Shown one piece after another: positions 5,993 through 10,201 of a stretch of 10,201 bases of DNA (the first letter of the stretch is position 1; every line of letters begins with the position of its first letter). Made by a program: the position numbers and the translations under genes. The DNA lies in contig DNDO01000174.1 in NCBI GenBank assembly GCA_003484265.1, positions 1-10,201 of the forward strand, written 5' to 3'. Under the pieces are notes generated by a model. That model saw only the letters and a program-made list of their open reading frames with translations, was not told the DNA's origin and did not search any database. Source of the stretch: Anaerolineae bacterium (GTDB taxonomy: Bacteria > Chloroflexota > Anaerolineae > Anaerolineales > Villigracilaceae).

Positions 5993-6514
5993 ATGCTCGA
6001 AAACGACGATTTCCCTGAGATCGACTTACCGCAAGTGACCAACATTTCCCAATCTGATGTGGTAAATGTCCACGCGGATGTGGTGCGGATGCACCAGTCT
6101 GATGCGGAGACGGTCACAGCTGAGGAAGTATCACTGGAAAAGAGCGCGGCCGCGAATGTCAAAGCCGGGAAGGTGGCCGCTAGTCAATCGGCGATGGCGG
6201 TCGTGGCGGCGGAGGAAGTGTCCGTGCAGGATGGCGCTGTGGGATTTGCCCAGGCGGGGACAATGACCGTTAGCGGGTATACAGGTGCAGTCGTTGCAGG
6301 AGACGCGGAAGTCCAGAATGGATTGTCTGGCTTTGTTGCCGGTCGTGAAGTCCGTGTGAGCGGTTCACGAACAGGCATCCTGTTGGCGCGAACCGTGAAC
6401 GGTGACCTGACGACTATCCTTGATACGCGCGGCGCGCTCATCGCAGGTCTGACGGGCGGCTTGTTCGCGGGCTTGTTGCTAATGCTCGGACGGTTCCTGT
6501 TCCGGCGAAAATAA
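5993..6514 (+). CDS. Uncharacterised 15-residue-repeat protein with C-terminal membrane anchor
   Basis: I do not recognise this 173-residue protein. After an acidic start (LENDDFPEIDLP), residues 15-134 divide into about eight units of 15 residues (one of 14, plus one extra Val at residue 30). Examples are VAASQSAMAVVAAEE (61-75), VSVQDGAVGFAQAGT (76-90) and VRVSGSRTGILLART (120-134). Alternating small and beta-branched residues with regular Gly/Ala turns suggest a short parallel beta-solenoid. Residues 146-168 form one hydrophobic helix rich in Gly and Leu, followed by RRK. With no signal peptide this implies a tail-anchored protein with the repeat domain in the cytoplasm. No catalytic motif is evident. 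Scaffolding is a guess. A GC hairpin lies just downstream. Confidence 0.75.
   Translation: MLENDDFPEIDLPQVTNISQSDVVNVHADVVRMHQSDAETVTAEEVSLEKSAAANVKAGKVAASQSAMAVVAAEEVSVQDGAVGFAQAGTMTVSGYTGAVVAGDAEVQNGLSGFVAGREVRVSGSRTGILLARTVNGDLTTILDTRGALIAGLTGGLFAGLLLMLGRFLFRRK
6035..6394 (+). repeat. Eight tandem 15-residue coding repeats
   Basis: At protein level the period-15 pattern runs V-x-V-x-(Q/S)-(S/G)-x4-V-x-A-x-x. The DNA copies have diverged, so this is an old protein-level repeat and not a recent microsatellite. Confidence 0.65.
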
Positions 6515-6527
6515 TTTGAATGTAGTG

Positions 6528-6545
6528 CGGCGCGCGGCGCCGTTT
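6528..6545 (+). terminator. GC-rich hairpin, weak intrinsic terminator
   Basis: CGGCGC (6528-6533) and GCGCCG (6537-6542) pair perfectly around a GCG loop, followed by only three Ts. It lies 14 bases past the stop of the repeat protein and before rplY. The short T-run makes termination uncertain. Confidence 0.45.
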
Positions 6546-6574
6546 GCAGAATTCTATTTCATAGAGCGAAGGTA

Positions 6575-6592
6575 ACCACGATAAGACGTGGT
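6575..6592 (+). promoter_or_regulatory. Hairpin in the rplY leader
   Basis: ACCACG (6575-6580) and CGTGGT (6587-6592) form a perfect 6-bp stem with the loop ATAAGA. It sits 11 bases before the GAGGAG ribosome-binding site of rplY. Ribosomal protein leaders often carry structures for autogenous control, so this is a candidate. Nothing more than symmetry supports it. Confidence 0.3.
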
Positions 6593-6614
6593 GAGAGGCG
6601 CTCGAGGAGTAAAG

Positions 6615-7277
6615 ATGGAAAAAGTAGTACTAAAAGCAATTAAGCGTGATGTGGTCGGCAAGCAGGTGAAAGCCCTGCGCCGCGAGGGCAAATTGCCCGC
6701 TGTGATCTACGGCAGACACAATGACCCTGTCGCTATTTCATTGGATGCCCATATTGCGTCAAAAACGCTTGGGAAGATCTCGTCGTCAAATTTGATGACC
6801 ATTGACCTGGACGGCAAGGAATTCCCTGTGCTTGTCCGTGATTATCAGCGCGATTTTATCAAGAACCGGCTCTTGCACGTGGATTTTCTAGCCGTGTCGC
6901 TGACCGAGAAGATCCGCACAAATGTTGCCCTGCACTTTGTCGGTGTATCAGCCGCAGTGAAGGATTTCAACGCGGTGTTCGTGCACAACATCGAAGAATT
7001 CCATGTGGAATGTTTGCCAGGAGACCTGCCAGAGCGGATCGACGTGGATATATCCAAACTCGCGCGTGTTGGCGATGGCTTGCGCGTCCGCGATGTTGTC
7101 GTACCGGGCAATGTCCGCGTGCTGGACCTTCCTGATACCGTGGTCGCTGTGGCGAGCGCTCCGAAGGTTGAGGAAGTCGCAGTGGAAACAGTCGAAGGCG
7201 CCGAAGCCACAGCTGACTCCGGCGAGCCCGAACTCTCTGTAGACCGCGGCAAGAAAGACGAAGAAGACGAGGAATAA
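6615..7277 (+). CDS. rplY: 50S ribosomal protein bL25, CTC/TL5 long form
   Basis: This 220-residue protein is the long (CTC or TL5) form of bL25, which binds 5S rRNA in the large subunit's central protuberance. The N-terminal domain (1 to about 93) has the marks GKQVKALRREGKLPAVIYG, a central VLVRDYQRD and LLHVDFLAVS. The second domain (about 95-185) has the family pattern VHNIEEFHVECLPGDLPERI and the following VDISKL. A Glu/Asp-rich tail ends in KKDEEDEE. The ATG at 6615 is preceded by GAGGAG with 5 bases of spacing; a longer reading from 6588 would overlap the leader hairpin and is unlikely. It appears to be a single-gene unit ending at the terminator at 7294. Identity is secure. Confidence 0.96.
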   Translation: MEKVVLKAIKRDVVGKQVKALRREGKLPAVIYGRHNDPVAISLDAHIASKTLGKISSSNLMTIDLDGKEFPVLVRDYQRDFIKNRLLHVDFLAVSLTEKIRTNVALHFVGVSAAVKDFNAVFVHNIEEFHVECLPGDLPERIDVDISKLARVGDGLRVRDVVVPGNVRVLDLPDTVVAVASAPKVEEVAVETVEGAEATADSGEPELSVDRGKKDEEDEE

Positions 7278-7293
7278 AGTTTCCCTCGAAAGC

Positions 7294-7327
7294 AAACTCC
7301 CCGATGAAATTCGGGGAGTTTTTGTTT
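7294..7327 (+). terminator. Strong intrinsic terminator of rplY
   Basis: AAACTCCCCGA (7294-7304) pairs perfectly with TCGGGGAGTTT (7311-7321) around a 6-base loop, and a T-rich run continues to 7327. It lies 16 bases past the rplY stop. Confidence 0.92.
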
Positions 7328-7330
7328 ATT

Positions 7331-7403
7331 TTGTCTTTGCGAGGAGCACTGTTTTTGCGACGCGGCAATCTCCGTTTTTTATAAGATTGCTTTGCTTATA
7401 AGC
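7331..7403. repeat. Degenerate interspersed palindromic repeat in the convergent gap
   Basis: The stretch TTGTCTTTGCGAGGAGCACT, then GCGACGCGGCAATCTCC, matches my recollection of a short repeat scattered through Chloroflexota and other environmental genomes (GTCATTGCGAG...GCAATCTCC...AGATTGC). The right part, AGATTGCTTTGC, would be the returning arm. It is overlaid by TTATAAG (7379-7385) and CTTATAA (7395-7401), and ends in the palindrome GCTTATAAGC (7394-7403), which touches the Nudix stop codon. Together with the terminator it fills the rplY-Nudix gap. Confidence 0.55.
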
Positions 7404-8002
7404 TAATACCCCAACACATTCAAAAAATCCACAGTCATGCGTGCCGTTGCGCCCCAAAGTAACTCCCCATCATACGGATGATAGGCGATCAATCCCCGTT
7501 TCGAATCGGACCTTTCAAACTGCCACCGGTTCGACGGGTTTGCCAGCCACCCAAGCGGGATCGTAAACACGCGCGCCACTTCCTGTTCGCCAACCCGAAA
7601 TACAGAGGGCCACTTCACAACCCCCACCACCGGTGTAACTTGAAAATAAGAAATGGTGATCAGGTCAGCAAGCCTGCCCAGCACTGTGACGTCGCCTGGG
7701 TTGATGCCGATCTCCTCGTCCGCTTCGCGCAGGGCGGTTTGTTCAGGCGTGGTTTCATCGTCGTCGCATGACCCGCCGGGGAAAGATACCTGACCCTTAT
7801 GCGACTCGACCGTGTCAGTGCGCCGGGTGAAAAGCAGGTGCCATTCATCGTCCTGCCACACAAGCGGGACAAGCACCGCCGCACACCGCAACTGCGTTTC
7901 GGCGGTCAGGTCAATTTCAGAGAACCCGGTGGATGATTCCTTTACAGCGAGAGCTTGCACCAGTTTCTGTGAAATGGTCTCTTGAGAAAAATTGATCTGC
8001 AT
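7403..8002 (-). CDS. Nudix hydrolase, CoA pyrophosphatase (NudL/YeaB) type
   Basis: This 199-residue Nudix protein probably cleaves coenzyme A or acyl-CoA into phosphopantetheine and 3',5'-ADP, using Mg or Mn. The subfamily motif is visible at 56-77: LLFTRR, then SHKGQVSFPGG. It runs into the Nudix box with READEEIG at 92-99, which supplies the metal-binding glutamates. The GG-to-RE spacing of 14 residues equals that of E. coli NudL, which departs slightly from the generic Nudix pattern. I chose the ATG at 8002. An in-frame ATG at 8089 would add 29 basic and hydrophobic residues; neither start has a good Shine-Dalgarno. It lies downstream of the TPR/zinc-ribbon gene and may share its transcript. 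Confidence 0.88.
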   Translation of the reverse strand: MQINFSQETISQKLVQALAVKESSTGFSEIDLTAETQLRCAAVLVPLVWQDDEWHLLFTRRTDTVESHKGQVSFPGGSCDDDETTPEQTALREADEEIGINPGDVTVLGRLADLITISYFQVTPVVGVVKWPSVFRVGEQEVARVFTIPLGWLANPSNRWQFERSDSKRGLIAYHPYDGELLWGATARMTVDFLNVLGY

Positions 8003-8125
8003 GGTTGGTCTTCGGCGTGTGAATAAACGATGGATTCGCAGTCGGAACAATAGAACTTTTATAAAATAAGTTTCGACGATATTTTTCATTACTAGATTAG
8101 TGTCACTGTCATCTTGACTTTCTTG

Positions 8126-8653
8126 CTACCCGACCGGGCTTCCGCAATAGCCGCATTCGGCTGTGACCTCATCCAGCCATTCCACCTCATCGGGGCGGAG
8201 CGGTGCTCCGCAGGAAGGGCAGTGTCTGGGAAGGGCTGGTCGCTTTGCTGATGGTTCACCCGTGAATGATTTAGGTAATATCGTACCAATGAGAATTTCG
8301 ATGTTGGTTGCTTCGACTTCCAGACCGCGTTCTTTTAGTTCAGCGATGATCCTTGTGCCAGCTTGTTGAAGACGGGGGTACTGACCACGTTCGGCAAGGA
8401 GTTCTAGTCCGCGCCGAAGGGAGGGGATCGCCAATGGAGCTTGCCCCGCAAACGCGCGTGCCCGCCCGGCTTGCAACAGCAACAATGGAGCATACCTCCC
8501 GCCGCGGGCATCGGCGACACGCGCGATCTTTTCATATCGTTCGGCGGCTCGTCCGTATTCGCCTTTTTCGAATGCCATGTTGGCTTCCTGCAAAATGGGC
8601 GGTACCTCAGGTGAGAATCCCTTGCGCCGGTCACGGCGGAACATGCGTCGCAT
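8126..8653 (-). CDS. TPR-like helical protein with C-terminal zinc ribbon
   Basis: This 175-residue protein of unknown function starts with a strongly basic segment (MRRMFRRDRRK). Residues about 18-110 form helical pairs resembling tetratricopeptide repeats, for example ANMAFEKGEYGRAAERYEKI at 24-43. The C-terminus carries a four-cysteine zinc ribbon, CPSCG (145-149) and CGYCG (167-171). The two halves suggest a soluble adaptor. The zinc ribbon may bind RNA, DNA or another protein, but the sequence does not say which. Its ATG overlaps the trmI stop by one base (TAATG), so the two are translated together. A link to tRNA or ribosome work is inferred from that coupling only. Confidence 0.75.
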   Translation of the reverse strand: MRRMFRRDRRKGFSPEVPPILQEANMAFEKGEYGRAAERYEKIARVADARGGRYAPLLLLQAGRARAFAGQAPLAIPSLRRGLELLAERGQYPRLQQAGTRIIAELKERGLEVEATNIEILIGTILPKSFTGEPSAKRPALPRHCPSCGAPLRPDEVEWLDEVTAECGYCGSPVG

Positions 8654-9507
8654 TATGTAGCCTCCACTTCGTTCGTCACGCCGATCTCTTCAGATAATGC
8701 CTTGCCGCGCGGGTCTTCATTGGGTTCGATGCGACGCGCGAAAACAAGATAGCCTGTGTGCGCCACCATCCTATCCACGGGACGGATGCGGGCAGGCTCG
8801 GGTTTGTAATGCCTCAACAATATTTCACAAACATCGATGAACGCATATTTGTTGTAGCGTAACGCGTATAATGTTTTTTCCACCTGGTTGATCGTCGGGA
8901 TCAGACAGCATAAAAATCCACCGGGCTTGAGCGCTGCGCGGACATTCTGGACGAAGTCCCATGGATTTGGTACATCGAGGAAAAAGGAGTCGGCGTCAGT
9001 TTCGTCAAAGCCCTCTTGGATATCGCGCAGTTTGAGGTCCACCCGCGAAGCGAGACCGTAGCGGGTCAAATTTTTAAGCGCCAGATTCTGAACATCCGGC
9101 TTGACTTCATAAGATACGACTCGTCCTTCATCTCCCACAGCATACGCCAGCGCGGTCGTCATGGACCCTGAGCCTGTCCCGGCTTCCATCACCTTTTGCC
9201 CGGGTCCAACTCCCATTGATACGAGGATGAAACCGATATCTTTTGGGTAAAGGATTTGCGTGGTGCGCGTGATGTTAGATAGCAGGTCGGCGAGCGACGG
9301 CTGTAAAAGAAAGAAGGGCGCGCCTGTATGACTGAAGACCTGCGTACCCCAGGGTTTGCCGATAAGTTCGTCGTGCAAGAGGATGCCGCGATGCGTTTCC
9401 AGTTTTGTTCCTGCCTGCAGGTTGATAATGAAATGCTTATGCCGCAATCCGACGAGCTGTGCAAGGTCGCCGTCGCGCGCAGTGGAGGAAGATGGGTGGA
9501 ATGACAT
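8653..9507 (-). CDS. trmI: tRNA (adenine-58-N1)-methyltransferase TrmI
   Basis: This 284-residue SAM-dependent enzyme methylates A58 in the T-loop of tRNA, normally as a homotetramer. The N-terminal beta domain carries GLRHKHFIINL and a THRGILLHDELIGKPWG segment. The Rossmann motif EAGTGSGSMT is at 108-117, followed by YEVKPD (133-138), LDVPNPW (177-183) and the family C-terminal run RPVDRMVAHTGYLVFARR (242-259). Length and order fit the bacterial and archaeal TrmI family. An extended -10 box lies 6 bases ahead of the ATG without a Shine-Dalgarno, so the transcript may be leaderless. It is separated by 29 bases from the upstream PrsW-like gene. Confidence 0.94.
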   Translation of the reverse strand: MSFHPSSSTARDGDLAQLVGLRHKHFIINLQAGTKLETHRGILLHDELIGKPWGTQVFSHTGAPFFLLQPSLADLLSNITRTTQILYPKDIGFILVSMGVGPGQKVMEAGTGSGSMTTALAYAVGDEGRVVSYEVKPDVQNLALKNLTRYGLASRVDLKLRDIQEGFDETDADSFFLDVPNPWDFVQNVRAALKPGGFLCCLIPTINQVEKTLYALRYNKYAFIDVCEILLRHYKPEPARIRPVDRMVAHTGYLVFARRIEPNEDPRGKALSEEIGVTNEVEAT

Positions 9508-9513
9508 GTGGTT

Positions 9514-9522
9514 ATCTTATCA
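9514..9522 (-). promoter_or_regulatory. Extended -10 box for trmI, likely leaderless
   Basis: On the minus strand TGATAAGAT (TGn plus TAAGAT) ends 6 bases before the trmI ATG. It overlaps the palindrome TATCATGATA (9518-9527), a possible regulator site. TAAGAT matches the consensus hexamer in only 4 of 6 bases. Confidence 0.4.
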
Positions 9523-9536
9523 TGATAGGGACGCAA

Positions 9537-10201
9537 CTAAACGCCATCATCGTCATTCATTCCTGGTATGGTTGCTACCATGACGTCATTATTGTTTTTT
9601 CGATGATGCAAATTCGACCTGAGCAGGATAGTGAATAATCCCAAAGTCAATATCACCAAGCCAATGGTTGACGCGGTCAATAGCATGTGAGCGCGGTCGG
9701 GTTGTCCAGAAGCCAATATGGTTGAGAAACCATTAATGAGCGCGACTGCGTTCCATAGTCCATGAATAAATATGGCGAACAGATAGGTGGAGAACAGACG
9801 CAGATACCGCTTCTCGTGCCACGCCGACACGATGCCTGCCCCCATCAACGCGGATGTGGTGATGTGCATGGCGCCGGTCCCGATGCGGGCGAAAAGTACG
9901 CCTGCCCATTGGTCGGTTTGACCGCTGATGTTGAGCGTTTCCACAAGAGCGAAGCCCGCTCCGCATAGCGCGCCGAGCGCAAATCCATGCGCCTGTGTTT
10001 TGAGTTTTCCCGCAAGTAACCATACACCCAGAGGTTTGAGCGCCTCCTCCATCACAGGAACGATTAAGGAAAAAAGAGTGAAGGCTATGATGATCGCGCC
10101 GGGCTTCGTAAGATAAGGCATGATGAGATCGATGGCTTCATTGGATTCCGGGTCGATAAACATGAACTGGCGCGAGAACAATTCTAGTTCCCCCATCCGC
10201 T
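9537..10201 (-). CDS. PrsW-like intramembrane metalloprotease (5' end cut by window edge)
   Basis: At least 219 residues of a polytopic membrane protein resemble the PrsW/CAAX-protease-like superfamily. Counting from the Met at 10196, the marks are EExxK (Glu50, Glu51, Lys54), FxxxE (Phe82, Glu86), a histidine in a GAMHxxTSAxxG context (His111) and HxxxN (His145, Asn149). These are the usual metal-ligand positions. In Bacillus, PrsW cleaves the anti-sigma factor RsiW; here the substrate is unknown and no anti-sigma gene is visible. Membrane helices are near 33-62, 70-90, 105-125, 135-157 and 172-192. The frame stays open to the window edge, and PrsW proteins usually have further N-terminal helices, so the Met at 10196 is probably internal. 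Confidence 0.82.
   Translation of the reverse strand, partial: RMGELELFSRQFMFIDPESNEAIDLIMPYLTKPGAIIIAFTLFSLIVPVMEEALKPLGVWLLAGKLKTQAHGFALGALCGAGFALVETLNISGQTDQWAGVLFARIGTGAMHITTSALMGAGIVSAWHEKRYLRLFSTYLFAIFIHGLWNAVALINGFSTILASGQPDRAHMLLTASTIGLVILTLGLFTILLRSNLHHRKNNNDVMVATIPGMNDDDGV

Noticed and set aside
7394..7403. Palindrome GCTTATAAGC as an attachment or integration site
   Set aside because: There is no integrase, tRNA or second copy in the window; it is better read as part of the repeat element.
8003..8089. 29-residue N-terminal extension of the Nudix protein
   Set aside because: The extra residues are basic and unlike the family's N-terminus. With no ribosome-binding site at either start, this rejection is only moderately firm.
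8092..8289. 65-codon minus-strand open frame overlapping the zinc-ribbon gene
   Set aside because: It is in a different frame from the gene that encodes the two CxxC pairs, and its composition is that of a shadow frame.

Overview
The window looks like chromosomal DNA from an uncultured Chloroflexota bacterium, most likely class Anaerolineae. This is an inference. It rests on the style of the TatC protein, the Asp23-nusB pairing of a monoderm-type cell, a CTC-type ribosomal protein L25, TATAAT-like boxes lying directly in front of start codons, and interspersed repeats with GCGAG...GCAATCTCC signatures. Nearly all of it is compact housekeeping sequence. I see no phage, transposase, CRISPR array, tRNA or rRNA.

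Left block (1-5253, all minus strand; transcription runs right to left). A membrane-embedded spermidine-synthase-like protein (5253-3703) and a DUF1461 membrane protein (3634-2957) come first. Next is a tight cluster that begins at a TATAAT promoter: fabG (fatty acid synthesis), an Asp23/Gls24 protein, nusB (antitermination), a TatA/TatB-type gene and tatC (twin-arginine export). tatC is cut by the left edge. The asp23-nusB and tatB-tatC junctions overlap; the nusB-tatB gap is 9 bases.

Middle block (5363-7277, plus strand). A PaiB-type FMN-binding split-barrel protein is followed 21 bases later by an unrecognised protein made of about eight 15-residue units plus a C-terminal membrane anchor. 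Then comes rplY/ctc (bL25), which ends at a strong intrinsic terminator. A degenerate interspersed repeat fills the convergent gap between rplY and the next minus-strand gene.

Right block (7403-10201, minus strand). A PrsW-like membrane protease/CAAX-like protein, cut by the right edge, is followed by tRNA m1A58 methyltransferase trmI. A TPR/zinc-ribbon protein is translationally coupled to trmI, and a CoA-pyrophosphatase-type Nudix hydrolase ends the block.

The least ordinary items are the 15-residue-repeat membrane protein, apparent leaderless promoters, the altered active-site loop of the spermidine-synthase-like enzyme, a TatC with an N-terminal extension and a changed signal-peptide-binding motif, and the fabG-asp23-nusB-tat arrangement. 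None is clearly a new defence or mobile system.
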